This document shows positions 18,542 through 28,643 of a stretch of 64,000 nucleotides of DNA, piece after piece. A program made the position numbers and the translations under genes. The notes under the pieces were generated by a model that worked only from the letters and a program-made list of their open reading frames with translations, was not told the origin of the DNA and searched no databases. The stretch lies in NCBI GenBank assembly GCA_017531985.1, contig JAFXJY010000034.1, positions 1-64,000 on the forward strand. Direction: 5' to 3'. Position 1 is the stretch's first letter; each line of letters starts with the position of its first letter. This DNA is from Bacteroidaceae bacterium. GTDB taxonomy: Bacteria > Bacteroidota > Bacteroidia > Bacteroidales > Barnesiellaceae_A.

Positions 18542-19255
18542 TCAGCGAGGCATGTGTTGCTCGATATACTGCATTACTGCATTCTTATAGGTCTCGCTGA
18601 TGGGAATATACTGCTTACCGAACACTATGCGATTGCGATCGATGAGTCCTATCTTACAGCCCTGCACTATAAACGAACGATGCACCCGCATAAAACGCTC
18701 ACTCGGCAACATTTCTTCGAGCGATTTGAGACTCAATAGCGATAGGATGGGATGTGGTTCATCCTCAACATAAATCTTGACGTAATCTTTCAGCCCCTCG
18801 ATGTAAAGTATTTTATTAAGAAAAATTTGACGTAACTTATAGTCACTCTTTACAAAGATAAACTCTTCATGAGTAGATATTCCCGACGATGACACACACG
18901 GCATCATTCGCAACACTTTCTGCGTAGCTTTCAGAAAATGCTGATATGATATAGGTTTAAGCAGATAATCGACAGCATCAACCTTATAACTATCTACGGC
19001 ATATTGCCCAAAGGCCGTTGTAAATACGATATGCGTCTTACCCTCTACTAGATGCGAAAATTCGAGACCATTCAGATTGGGCATCTGTATATCACAGAAC
19101 ACCAAATCGATATCACCACGCATCACTCGCTCAACAGCTTGCAATGCCGACGAAAAGGTATCGACAAGCGACAAGTAAGGAGTTTTTTCAACATACGAAG
19201 CAAGCAACTCAACTGCCAATGGCTCATCATCGATAATACAACATTTCAAGTTCAT
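18542..19255 (-). CDS. LytTR-family response regulator
   Basis: 237 residues. The receiver domain has acidic pocket residues in IIDDEPLA, phosphoacceptor Asp55 in VFCDIQMPNLNG and Lys in DYLLKPISYQHF. A C-terminal LytTR DNA-binding domain follows (FIFVKSDYKLRQIFLNKILY, FMRVHRSFIVQ). Its start overlaps the kinase stop by four bases, so kinase and regulator are coupled. Targets are unknown; the pectate lyase gene diverges from this operon and is one candidate. Confidence 0.93.
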   Translation of the reverse strand: MNLKCCIIDDEPLAVELLASYVEKTPYLSLVDTFSSALQAVERVMRGDIDLVFCDIQMPNLNGLEFSHLVEGKTHIVFTTAFGQYAVDSYKVDAVDYLLKPISYQHFLKATQKVLRMMPCVSSSGISTHEEFIFVKSDYKLRQIFLNKILYIEGLKDYVKIYVEDEPHPILSLLSLKSLEEMLPSERFMRVHRSFIVQGCKIGLIDRNRIVFGKQYIPISETYKNAVMQYIEQHMPR

Positions 19256-20328
19256 GAATTAGTACAATTTTCAAGGTTAATATCAAGACTTACACTATAC
19301 ATCGCCTCGGTTTTAATGATATTCAACTTATGCCTATGCGGATACAATAAAGAAAGCTGACGCTTCATATTTTCAAGGCCTATACCCGAACCGCTGCAAT
19401 CACTCTCGCCCTTGGGATAGCAACTATTCTCAACAGTACATGATATAGATTGAGCATCGGGCGACACTATTTTAACACGGATAAACGACTCACCAATAGG
19501 ACTTACACCATGCTTAAAGGCATTTTCGACGAGTGGTATAAAAATCAATGGGGCAATTAATCGGTCACGACACAACTCTACATTGACCGAGACATCAATA
19601 TGAGTATCTTTGCCTTGTCTAATACTCATCAGTGCTATGTAATCTTTGATAAAATCAATCTCCCTTTCCACCGGCACAAAGGTCTCTTTATTCTCATACA
19701 GCACATATCGCAACAGATTACTCAACTCAAGCACTACCTGCTGAGCTTTCTCTCCATTAATGGCAATGAGAGCATAAATATTATTAAGTGTATTGAAAAT
19801 AAAATGCGGATTGAGCTGGTGTTTCAGATTCTTCAATTCGGCATCTTTGCGTTGTTGTTCAAGTTCACGATTACGAATCTCCACTTGTCGTGTCCGTAGA
19901 AATATCTTCAATGCCATACTCAGACCCACAAACATGACCATAAACAGCAAGTCATTAAGTATCTTACCCATACGCGGCGGATGATGTGGTGGCATCGATA
20001 CGCCCTCTACAATGAGAGGTAATGATTGAGGACGAAACGTATCGTGAATATATTGCAAAACAAAGCACAAGAGCGACAACAATAGAACATTACACACGAC
20101 AAACCATGTAGTCTTGTGCCGAAACAACAATCTATCAATAAACAGGCAATAATTGAGATAAAATATAACAAGAAAAAATAGATATTGCACCCATACATGC
20201 CATCCTATGAGCGGACGCGGAGAAGCACTATCCGACCACGATAACACAAACGGAAAGAGTATCAATAACAGCCACGAAACAAGATGGATAAACGGCTCAT
20301 ATATACCCTTGCTACAATACTTATTCAT
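19252..20328 (-). CDS. LytS/YpdA-type sensor histidine kinase
   Basis: 358 residues. About four membrane segments lie in the first 150 residues (for example VSWLLLILFPFVLSW, YLFFLVIFYLNYCLFID and FVVCNVLLLSLLCFVLQYI). A short coiled coil (VEIRNRELEQQRKDAELKNL) leads into a His_kinase/HATPase core with phospho-His in HQLNPHFIFNTLNN, PLVENAFKHGV and GSGIGLENMKRQL. The ATG lies four bases after a TAAGTTTG -7 box, so the mRNA is probably near-leaderless. Operon with the LytTR regulator. Confidence 0.92.
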   Translation of the reverse strand: MNKYCSKGIYEPFIHLVSWLLLILFPFVLSWSDSASPRPLIGWHVWVQYLFFLVIFYLNYCLFIDRLLFRHKTTWFVVCNVLLLSLLCFVLQYIHDTFRPQSLPLIVEGVSMPPHHPPRMGKILNDLLFMVMFVGLSMALKIFLRTRQVEIRNRELEQQRKDAELKNLKHQLNPHFIFNTLNNIYALIAINGEKAQQVVLELSNLLRYVLYENKETFVPVEREIDFIKDYIALMSIRQGKDTHIDVSVNVELCRDRLIAPLIFIPLVENAFKHGVSPIGESFIRVKIVSPDAQSISCTVENSCYPKGESDCSGSGIGLENMKRQLSLLYPHRHKLNIIKTEAMYSVSLDINLENCTNS

Positions 20329-20714
20329 GATGCAAACTTAGTGAAAAAAAATGTTTTTCTCATATAATACATTAAAAAAGCAAGCACTACATTTTCATGT
20401 AATGACATGAAAATTATTATAAGAACTATGTTACGATACTCACATAGAAAATTGACAATACAGCATTTAGGCAAATATACAAATCTTATAGCAAGTTGTA
20501 AAAAATTATATACCAAACAGCTATTTTAATCGACAAGTTATAAAATGTAGCATTTTGTAATAGGATGACAGGAACTCTAATTAGAATATTTAACACATAA
20601 AAAAGTTGATATTTCACATTACAGTATCAAATAAATAGAGTATGTTTGTACACGATTTTTTCGGTACAAAAAACGATTATTTACATTTATATAGAAATAA
20701 CAAATACCAACAAC
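20329..20714. other. Divergent intergenic region, kinase operon / pectate lyase
   Basis: 386 very AT-rich bases. Apart from the kinase -7 box at the left end and a possible -7 box TATGTTTG at 20641-20648 for the pectate lyase, I see no gene, hairpin or repeat. It is long enough to hold regulator sites, but I could not identify any. Confidence 0.4.
20333..20340 (-). promoter_or_regulatory. -7 box of the kinase-regulator operon
   Basis: TAAGTTTG on the minus strand, then CATC and the ATG. This is the same box-CATC-ATG arrangement as at ruvX. The -33 element is not evident. Confidence 0.45.
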
Positions 20715-23700
20715 ATGAAACACCGACTACTTTCATTATTGATTTTATTGACAAGTATATTGAGCATTCAAGCACAAGTTACTATCAAGCACGTGGAGGG
20801 ATGGTTTGAGAGTGCATATATGACATGGAATCATTATCCCGATGCCGACATGTACAACGTATATATCAAAGGTGTTAATGAGACATCATGGACACAACTC
20901 GACAAGGAGTTAATTCGCAACTATGGCTATTATGGACGAGCCGATATGGTGGGGCTAAAAGCCGGCAACTATCAGTTTAAGATTGAAGCCATGTCGGCGG
21001 GAAATGTAATAGCCGGCAGTACAAGCACATCTTCGACTGTAACGGTACAATCCTACGACAGAGCCGGATTTGCCCACCTCGATGGCGAAGCAGTGGGTGC
21101 TTACAACAACGACGGCACACTGAAAGCCAACGCTCGCGTATTGTACATAGACAACACCAATGTCGACAAGGTGAGCCTACCCATTCTCAATGGTAAAAGC
21201 GAAACCACGCTGACCGGTCTTGGCGAAATCCTCAAAGGTTATGAAAAGGGACTCGAAACACGACCATTGGCTATACGTTTTATCGGCGACATCAATATGA
21301 CAAGTTCACAACTTTACGGTGATGCCGACGCCATGCAGATAAAAGGAAAGAATAACAACATCCCCATGCACATTACCTTTGAAGGTATAGGCAACGATGC
21401 CTATCTGAGCGATTGGGGACTGGTAATAGTCCGTTCCAACAACATCGAAGTACGCAACTTGGGCATTATGCTCTTCAACGATGATGGCATCTCGCTCAAA
21501 GAATCGGTCAAGGTGTGGGTACACCATTGCGATATTTTCTACGGCAAGGCCGGTAGTGCTGCCGACCAAGACAAAGGCGATGGTTCACTCGACACGAAAG
21601 ATGATTCTCAGTACTGCACCTACTCATACATCCACTTTTGGGATGCCGGCAAGATGGCACTATGCGGCATGAAATCTGAGTCGGGACCCAACTATATGTC
21701 GTACCATCACAACTGGTTTGACCACAGCGACTCACGACACCCTCGTGTGCGTCGCATGACAGTACATGTGTACAACAACTATTACGACGGAGTGGCCAAG
21801 TACGGTGTAGGAGCCACTACGGGTTCGAGCATTTTTGTCGAAAGCAACTATTTCCGCAACACCAATCGTCCCATGATGTCGTCGCTGCAAGGAACCGATG
21901 CCACCGGCGATGGAACCTTCTCGGGCGAGAATGGAGGTATTATCAAGTCGTATGGCAACCTCTTTGTCGAGTGCAGTAACAATTTCAGCTACATCACAGC
22001 CAACAATGTAGAAGGCTCAGGTGCAACAGCCGTAAGTGCAACCAGCTTTGATGCTTACCATGCCACTTCGCGTAACGAACAAGTTCCCTCAACCTACAAG
22101 ACCCTCAATGGAGGTACTACTTACGACAATTTCGACACCAACAGTACATTGATGTATCAGTATACAGCCGACGATGCCATAGCAGTACCTGCCAAGGTAA
22201 AATCACAAGCCGGTCGTATGCAAGGAGGCGACTTTACTTGGTTGGGATTTGACAACAGCGTCGAAGACCACAATTACGCAATCATCGATGGCTTGATGAG
22301 TGCTGTCACCGGTTATAAGACTTCGCTTGTCGAGATAGGCTCATTCACCAAGACCACAGCAGCCCCCTCGACCTACACAGTAACCTATTATGCCGATGTT
22401 GAAGGCACACAAATATTCAAGACAATGACCGAACAAATAGCCATTGTCTACCCCGAAGGCACTCCCACGAAAGAAGGCTACACCTTTACCGGATGGTCAG
22501 CTATAAGAGGAGCCGCTATCAAAGGTAACATTGATGTATATCCCACATTCAGCGACGGAAAGAATAGTACCGGAGGCACAACATCGGGAGGCGAAAGCAC
22601 AACCGTAGTGAGGAAGTGGAATTTCACTTCATGGAGCAGTACAACACAAAGTATCATCACAAGTGACAATGCTTGGGTACAAGCAAGCGACGGAACCAAC
22701 CGTTACGATCGCACCTTCGATACTGCTACCGACCTCGGACTGGAAGAAACCGAAGGCATCACATTCCAAGGCAAAGTACGCGTAAGTTGGGACTCATCGA
22801 AAGGTCAATATCTGCAAGGAACATTCACCATGAATGTCCCCGTAGAAGCCGGTCAGATTATTACCGTCAACTTCTCCAATACCGGAAGCAGCAATGGTAC
22901 TCGCGACCTACTCATCAATGGCAATGTAGTAGCCTCATCGAGCAACACATCGAGCATCGATGGCTCTTACACCATACCTGAGGGAATTAATATAGTAACC
23001 ATTACCGGTTCGGCAGGCCTCAATTATCGAAGCATTACACTCACCGAGACTTCATCTTCAAGTACACCTACCGATAAGGAGAAGCCCACATTCTCGTACA
23101 GTGCAACATCAGCAACCATCGACCTTGCCGACGCAACCAATAACCTACCAATACTCAACAACACATCGGATGGCGTGGTAAGATATGAAAGCAGCAATGC
23201 AAGTGTAGCATCTATCGATGCCAACGGTGTGGTAACACCACTATCGGTAGGAACAACCATCATCAAAGCATCGGTAAGCGAGACTGAAAGCTACACAGCA
23301 GCAACAACACAATACACGCTCACCGTTACCGACCGTAATGCCCCCACCTACACCGTTACATTCATGGTAGGCGAAGAGGTATTTGCCATTATGGAGGAGC
23401 AAACTGTGGTTGTGTACCCCGATAAACGCCCCTCGGTAAGCGGTCACATATTCTTAGGATGGGATGTAAAAGAAGGCACACTACTCACACAAGACACCTT
23501 TATCAATGCCATTCTCGAAGAAGTAACCGCCGAGACTATCATTCTCAAAGCCGGCGACTTCCCCAACGGTTATGCCATAGATAATGCCACAAGCGGTGAA
23601 TTATACACATATAGCGACAATACCAAGTCGCACGAAATATTCACACTCACCGATGGCCAACACACAGTAACTCTTCCCGACGGAGTAAAAGCCACCAAGG

Positions 23701-24110
23701 TAACATTCTACGGCTGTGCCCAGAATAACGAAAGTCGCGATGGCATCACCGAGTTTAACGGTACAAGCGAATCGATACTATTCACCAACCGCAAATCGAC
23801 AGAATTGACAACTGCCACATTCGATAATATCGAAATCATTGGAAGTTTCACATTCACACTCGGTTACAAGTCGGCTGTTAAGATTTACATCGATATAGAA
23901 CCTTTCAATAATGCCATCGATGATATAACACAGGTGAACAGTACGATAAGTTATCGCAACCACACGATTACAGCCGAAGGTACAATAGAAGTCTACAATC
24001 TGCAAGGTTCACTCGTAAGCACAGGCATAGGTCATGTCGACATGCATCATGCGGCACGCGGCATCTACATAGTCAAGTGCGGTAACAATATACGCAAGAT
24101 AGTTCGATAA
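20715..24110 (+). CDS. Large secreted pectate lyase (PL1-like) with C-terminal sorting-like domain
   Basis: 1131 residues from ATG 20715, which begins a clean signal peptide (MKHRLLSLLILLTSILSIQA). Domain order: a short fibronectin-like segment (residues ~25-115); a PL1 right-handed beta-helix (~120-500) with the Ca/substrate region WVHHCDIFYGKAGSAADQDK and the catalytic-Arg stretch FDHSDSRHPRVRRM; an InlB B-repeat-like module (TVTYYADVEG to YTFTGWSA); a beta-sandwich/CBM-like region; a Big_2 module (NASVASIDANGVVTPLSVGT); a second InlB-like module (YTVTFMVGEEV, HIFLGWD); and a C-terminal beta domain ending GIYIVKCGNNIRKIVR, resembling a type IX sorting domain. It cleaves pectate by beta-elimination outside the cell. 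No SusC/SusD pair is nearby, so it is not in a classical PUL. Confidence 0.88.
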   Translation: MKHRLLSLLILLTSILSIQAQVTIKHVEGWFESAYMTWNHYPDADMYNVYIKGVNETSWTQLDKELIRNYGYYGRADMVGLKAGNYQFKIEAMSAGNVIAGSTSTSSTVTVQSYDRAGFAHLDGEAVGAYNNDGTLKANARVLYIDNTNVDKVSLPILNGKSETTLTGLGEILKGYEKGLETRPLAIRFIGDINMTSSQLYGDADAMQIKGKNNNIPMHITFEGIGNDAYLSDWGLVIVRSNNIEVRNLGIMLFNDDGISLKESVKVWVHHCDIFYGKAGSAADQDKGDGSLDTKDDSQYCTYSYIHFWDAGKMALCGMKSESGPNYMSYHHNWFDHSDSRHPRVRRMTVHVYNNYYDGVAKYGVGATTGSSIFVESNYFRNTNRPMMSSLQGTDATGDGTFSGENGGIIKSYGNLFVECSNNFSYITANNVEGSGATAVSATSFDAYHATSRNEQVPSTYKTLNGGTTYDNFDTNSTLMYQYTADDAIAVPAKVKSQAGRMQGGDFTWLGFDNSVEDHNYAIIDGLMSAVTGYKTSLVEIGSFTKTTAAPSTYTVTYYADVEGTQIFKTMTEQIAIVYPEGTPTKEGYTFTGWSAIRGAAIKGNIDVYPTFSDGKNSTGGTTSGGESTTVVRKWNFTSWSSTTQSIITSDNAWVQASDGTNRYDRTFDTATDLGLEETEGITFQGKVRVSWDSSKGQYLQGTFTMNVPVEAGQIITVNFSNTGSSNGTRDLLINGNVVASSSNTSSIDGSYTIPEGINIVTITGSAGLNYRSITLTETSSSSTPTDKEKPTFSYSATSATIDLADATNNLPILNNTSDGVVRYESSNASVASIDANGVVTPLSVGTTIIKASVSETESYTAATTQYTLTVTDRNAPTYTVTFMVGEEVFAIMEEQTVVVYPDKRPSVSGHIFLGWDVKEGTLLTQDTFINAILEEVTAETIILKAGDFPNGYAIDNATSGELYTYSDNTKSHEIFTLTDGQHTVTLPDGVKATKVTFYGCAQNNESRDGITEFNGTSESILFTNRKSTELTTATFDNIEIIGSFTFTLGYKSAVKIYIDIEPFNNAIDDITQVNSTISYRNHTITAEGTIEVYNLQGSLVSTGIGHVDMHHAARGIYIVKCGNNIRKIVR

Positions 24111-24136
24111 CAAAAAAAATCTTCATAACACTCTCC

Positions 24137-24175
24137 AACGAGGTGGCTTACCCAACAAAGCCACCTCGTTCCTAT
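24137..24175 (+). terminator. Terminator after the pectate lyase
   Basis: AACGAGGTGGCTT (24137-24149) pairs perfectly with AAGCCACCTCGTT (24158-24170) around an 8-base loop. The T-run after it is weak. Confidence 0.75.
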
Positions 24176-24264
24176 TTCACACCTACATTAACTGAATATA
24201 ACTAATTTGACATATTTGATACTAAAAAAAACATAATATAGAGTATGCATATCCTATTTTTATA

Positions 24265-24301
24265 TAACTTTGCAACGATGAAAAAGTTATTATTCTCCTA
24301 A
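24265..24301 (+). promoter_or_regulatory. Promoter -7 box and 7-codon in-frame mini-ORF before the RND operon
   Basis: TAACTTTG (24265-24272) precedes an ATG at 24278 that reads MKKLLFS and stops at TAA 24299-24301. That mini-ORF is in the same frame as the RND adaptor, which starts 12 bases later at 24314. It is either a short leader peptide or the original adaptor start broken by a stop codon. Confidence 0.4.
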
Positions 24302-24313
24302 AAAGAATGTTTG

Positions 24314-25537
24314 ATGCAGATTAATATACCTACTGAAAATATCAAGAAGAAGTGCTACACATTAATAGAGAAAGGAAAACGAATAAAGACTTTACCTTTA
24401 TGGAGTAAATACCTCATTATAGGAACTCCTATTCTCTTAATTATAACCATAGTCATACTTCTCAATCTACCCGAGAAGTCAACTCCCATATATCCCACTG
24501 TTGAAGCACAACCCGTCATCGTGGATAATGTTGAATTATACGGTGAATATGCAGGAAAAATCAAGGCTAAACAACATGTTGAAGTGCGTGCCAGAGTAGA
24601 AGGTTACTTGGAAAAGATGCACTTTCAAGAAGGAAAATATATCAATAAAAATGAGATACTTTTTACTATCGACCCTAAACTCTACAAGGCACGAGTAGAA
24701 AAAGCCAAAGCACAATTGAACAAAAACAAAGCCTTGTCACAAAAGGCCGAACGCGATCTCGAACGCATACGACCTCTATACGAACAAAATGCGGCCAGTC
24801 GACTCGACTTGGACAATGCCATTGCCGCATACGAGAGTGCCAAGGCCGAGGTAATCATGAGCGAAGCCGACCTCATACAAGCCGAGATAGCGTTGAGCTA
24901 CACAGTGGTACGATCGCCCATCTCAGGATTTATCAGCGAAAGTGATGCCGACATAGGAACACTGGTGGGCCCGGGTGGAAAATCACTCTTGGCAACTATC
25001 GTAAATAGTGATACTGTACAAGTCAATTTCAGCATGACAGGACTCGACTACCTCAAAAGCAAAGAACGCAATGTCAACTTAGGACAGAAAATCGAGGAAC
25101 GGAACTGGAACCCCTATATAACCATTACACTGGCCGACCACTCCGAATACCCGTTAAAGGGTATGGTTGACTTTGCCGACCCGCAAGTCAATCCCAACAC
25201 CGGAACATTCTCAGTGCGTGCCGAGATGCCCAACCCCGACCACATACTACTGCCGGGACAACTCACCAAGGTAAGGCTGCTGTTGGATGTTCGAGAGAAT
25301 GCCATCATCGTACCCAAGAAAGCCCTTGTCATTGAAAAAGGAGGTGCATTTGTATTCGTTGTCCGACAAGACAACATCGTGGAAAAGCGTTTCATCGAAA
25401 TAGGACCTGAAATCAAGAACAACGTTATTGTTGAAAGAGGACTCGGCTCGAACGAAATGATTATAGTTGAAGGATTTCACAAACTATCTCATGGCATGCA
25501 GGTTGAGATTGTCAAACCGGTAAGCAATGAAGAATAA
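24314..25537 (+). CDS. RND efflux periplasmic adaptor (AcrA/MexA type)
   Basis: 407 residues from ATG 24314 (a TTG lies one codon earlier). One N-terminal transmembrane anchor (LIIGTPILLIITIVILL), no lipobox. Barrel-sandwich hybrid and helical hairpin follow (YAGKIKAKQHVEVRARVEGY, LEKMHFQEGKYINKNEIL, coiled-coil ~95-165, IALSYTVVRSPISGFISESD), then beta-barrel and membrane-proximal domains. It links the inner-membrane pump to the outer-membrane channel. First gene of adaptor-pump-channel; overlaps the pump start by 11 bases. Confidence 0.92.
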   Translation: MQINIPTENIKKKCYTLIEKGKRIKTLPLWSKYLIIGTPILLIITIVILLNLPEKSTPIYPTVEAQPVIVDNVELYGEYAGKIKAKQHVEVRARVEGYLEKMHFQEGKYINKNEILFTIDPKLYKARVEKAKAQLNKNKALSQKAERDLERIRPLYEQNAASRLDLDNAIAAYESAKAEVIMSEADLIQAEIALSYTVVRSPISGFISESDADIGTLVGPGGKSLLATIVNSDTVQVNFSMTGLDYLKSKERNVNLGQKIEERNWNPYITITLADHSEYPLKGMVDFADPQVNPNTGTFSVRAEMPNPDHILLPGQLTKVRLLLDVRENAIIVPKKALVIEKGGAFVFVVRQDNIVEKRFIEIGPEIKNNVIVERGLGSNEMIIVEGFHKLSHGMQVEIVKPVSNEE

Positions 25538-28500
25538 TTTTTTTATAGATCGTCCTATATTTTCAACAGTTATATCCATTATAATTGTTCTCACGGGATT
25601 GATAGGAGTGGTATTACTACCTATCGACCAATATCCCAATATCGTACCTCCCGTAGTCAAAATTTCGGCTTCATACCCGGGAGCCAGTGCCGAGACGGTA
25701 TCACAAGCCGTAGCAACTCCCATCGAACAAGTGCTGAATGGAACTCCGGGAATGCTATACATGGAATCGCGAAGTGCCAACAACGGAAGTTTCTCGGCGA
25801 CACTCACATTCGACATTTCGACCAATGCCGACCTGGCAGCCGTAGAAGTACAGAACAGAGTAAAAGAAGCCGAGTCACGTCTTCCTGGTGAGGTAGTACA
25901 GAATGGTATATCGATAGACAAACAAGCATCCAGCAAGTTAATGACTATCGTACTGAAATCAAGCGATCCCAAATTTGACGAAATATATCTAAGCAACTAC
26001 GCCACACTCAACGTATTAGACATGCTACGTCGTGTCAACGGCATCGGACAAGTATCGAACATAGGCAGTCGATACTATGCTATGCAGATCAAGGTTCGCC
26101 CCGAAAATCTGGCAGCTCTCGGTCTGACCGTACAAGATATAACCAACGCTATCAAAGAACAAAATAGAGAGTCGGCTGCCGGAGTCATGGGACAACAACC
26201 TATCGATGGCATAGATATAACCATCCCCATCGTAGCTCGTGGTCGTCTATCATCGATAAGCGAATTTGAGGACATCGTCATCAAAGCCAATAGCGACGGC
26301 TCGATACTACGCCTCCGAGATGTAGCCGACATCGAGCTTGAAGCTCAATCCTACAACACCGAGAGTGGCATTAACGGAGATAATGCCGCAGTATTGGAAC
26401 TGAAAATGTTACCGGGGATGAATGCCATGGAGGTATCAAAAGAAGTTAAAAAGGCGATGGAAGAAATAAGTCGCAACTTCCCACAAGGTATTACCTACGA
26501 AATACCCTTCGACATGACCGAATACATTTCTCAGTCCATCAATGAGGTATATAAGACCCTGTTTGAGGCTCTGATATTAGTCATTTTAGTAGTATTTCTC
26601 TCGTTACAGAGTTGGCGTTCGACTCTCATACCGGCCATAGCTGTTCCCATTTCACTGATAGGAACATTCGGTGTGATGTTGGTTTTTGGGTTCACACTCA
26701 ACACACTTACATTACTGGGTCTTGTGCTTGCCATAGGTACCGTTGTGGATGACGCTATTGTGGTAGTGGAGAATGTCGATATGCTCATGAAAAAAGAGGG
26801 ATTATCGGCCTACGAAGCAACAAAGAAGGCTATGAACGGACTGGCAAGTGCATTGATCGCCACATCGCTCGTATTGTGTGCTGTATTCATTCCTGTCAGT
26901 TTCTTGTCGGGCATTACCGGTTCTCTGTATCGACAATTCACCATCACCATAGCCGTTTCGGTTATCATCTCCACATTTGTAGCACTTACACTCAGTCCGG
27001 TTATGTGTTCAAAGATTCTACAAAAAAATGAACCGAACAATCGCTGGCTGACACCCCTCTTTACTGCAATCAATCGTTGGCTCGACAAGGGCAATAAGAT
27101 ATATAGCCGACTCATCCGGAGTTCCATCAACAACTCATCACGAGTATTTATATCTTATGCAGTTGCTATTGTACTGATACTTCTGCTTACAAGGTACATT
27201 CCTCAGAGTTTTATACCACAGGAAGACCAAGGTTACTTCACCGTAGAGTTAGAACTACCCGAGGGTGCATCATTGGAACGCACTCGTGAAGTATCGGATC
27301 GTGCCATGGAATATTTACTTTCACTCAATGATGTTAAGCATGTACTGAACGTAACCGGTAGCAGTCCACGCCTCGGCACAAGCCAATCGCATTGCCAGTT
27401 TACAGTCATCATGAAAGAATGGGACAAGAGAAAAGATAAAGACTTGGCAGTTATTATGAAACAGATACGAGAACACTTTCATTCTTACCCCGAAGCCAAA
27501 GTTTACATGAACACCCCTCCGGTTATCCCGGGACTGGGAGCATCGGGCGGATTTGAAATGGTTCTCGAAGCAAGAGGTGGCATGAATTACGACAACCTTA
27601 AAGCTGCCACCGATACACTAATCTACTACGCATCGCAACGCAAGGAGTTGGCTCGCATATCGTCTTCGATGCAGGATGAAATACCTCAATTATACCTGAA
27701 CATCGACCGCGACATGGCCAAACTCATGGGAGTATCGGTTGCCGATATTTTCACTACAATGAAAGCCTTCACCGGCTCGGTATACGTCAATGATTTCAAT
27801 CTTTTCAATCGAGTATATCGCGTATATCTTCAAGCAGAAGCACCCTATCGGGCACACCCCGACAACATGAACTTGTACTTTGTCAAGGGAAATAGCGGTG
27901 AAATGATACCCATCACGTCATTGGGTACGACATCCTACGTTACAGGTCCGGGTAGTCTGAAAAGGTTTAACATGTACTATGCATCAACCATTACCGGCGA
28001 AAGTGCCTCGGGATATAGTTCGGGACAAGCTATGAAGGTGTTAGAAGAGATTGCAGCCGAGAAGTTACCTCCCAACATCGGCATCGAGTGGAGCGGACTG
28101 TCGTATCAAGAGAAGAAACAAAGCGGACAGACAGGAATTGTCATTCTACTCGCCTTCTTATTCGTCTTTCTGTTCTTGGCTGCTCAGTACGAAAGTTGGT
28201 CAATTCCCATTGCCGTACTCTTGTCACTACCTGCTGCCTGCATAGGAGCTTTTGTAGGAATCGGAATATCGGGACTTGAAAATAATATCTATTTCCAGAT
28301 AGGTATAGTAATGCTCATAGGTATGGCAGCCAAAAATGCCATCCTCATTGTAGAGTTTGCCCAAGAACAAGTAGAGAAGGGTGTTGATGCGATGGAAGCT
28401 GCTGTTATAGCCGGCACAATGCGATTTCGCCCCATTGTCATGACTTCATTAACATTCATCTTGGGTATGTTACCACTGCTGTGGGCTTCGGGTCCCGGCT

Positions 28501-28643
28501 CGGCAAGCCGACAGAGTATAGGTGTTGGCATTTTTAGCGGTATGCTTGTTGCCATGACCATCGGCATTATTTTAGTACCCTTCTTCTTTGTATGGATACA
28601 TAAAATCAAGGAACGTGTAAAAACCAAACGAGAGAAAGTATGA
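25527..28643 (+). CDS. RND multidrug-type efflux pump (HAE1 family, AcrB-like)
   Basis: 1038 residues, typical of HAE1 pumps. It starts MKNNFFIDRPIFSTVISIII with the usual PxYPNIVPPVVKISASYPGA, TM4 proton-relay region VVDDAIVVVENVDMLM (paired Asp), the C-terminal LLAFLFVFLFLAAQYESWSI and the second-repeat AKNAILIVEFAQEQ. Twelve membrane segments and two large periplasmic loops fit the pattern. It uses the proton gradient to expel amphiphilic compounds such as bile salts, dyes or antibiotics; the substrate cannot be told from sequence. Overlaps the adaptor by 11 bases and the channel gene by 4. Confidence 0.95.
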   Translation: MKNNFFIDRPIFSTVISIIIVLTGLIGVVLLPIDQYPNIVPPVVKISASYPGASAETVSQAVATPIEQVLNGTPGMLYMESRSANNGSFSATLTFDISTNADLAAVEVQNRVKEAESRLPGEVVQNGISIDKQASSKLMTIVLKSSDPKFDEIYLSNYATLNVLDMLRRVNGIGQVSNIGSRYYAMQIKVRPENLAALGLTVQDITNAIKEQNRESAAGVMGQQPIDGIDITIPIVARGRLSSISEFEDIVIKANSDGSILRLRDVADIELEAQSYNTESGINGDNAAVLELKMLPGMNAMEVSKEVKKAMEEISRNFPQGITYEIPFDMTEYISQSINEVYKTLFEALILVILVVFLSLQSWRSTLIPAIAVPISLIGTFGVMLVFGFTLNTLTLLGLVLAIGTVVDDAIVVVENVDMLMKKEGLSAYEATKKAMNGLASALIATSLVLCAVFIPVSFLSGITGSLYRQFTITIAVSVIISTFVALTLSPVMCSKILQKNEPNNRWLTPLFTAINRWLDKGNKIYSRLIRSSINNSSRVFISYAVAIVLILLLTRYIPQSFIPQEDQGYFTVELELPEGASLERTREVSDRAMEYLLSLNDVKHVLNVTGSSPRLGTSQSHCQFTVIMKEWDKRKDKDLAVIMKQIREHFHSYPEAKVYMNTPPVIPGLGASGGFEMVLEARGGMNYDNLKAATDTLIYYASQRKELARISSSMQDEIPQLYLNIDRDMAKLMGVSVADIFTTMKAFTGSVYVNDFNLFNRVYRVYLQAEAPYRAHPDNMNLYFVKGNSGEMIPITSLGTTSYVTGPGSLKRFNMYYASTITGESASGYSSGQAMKVLEEIAAEKLPPNIGIEWSGLSYQEKKQSGQTGIVILLAFLFVFLFLAAQYESWSIPIAVLLSLPAACIGAFVGIGISGLENNIYFQIGIVMLIGMAAKNAILIVEFAQEQVEKGVDAMEAAVIAGTMRFRPIVMTSLTFILGMLPLLWASGPGSASRQSIGVGIFSGMLVAMTIGIILVPFFFVWIHKIKERVKTKREKV

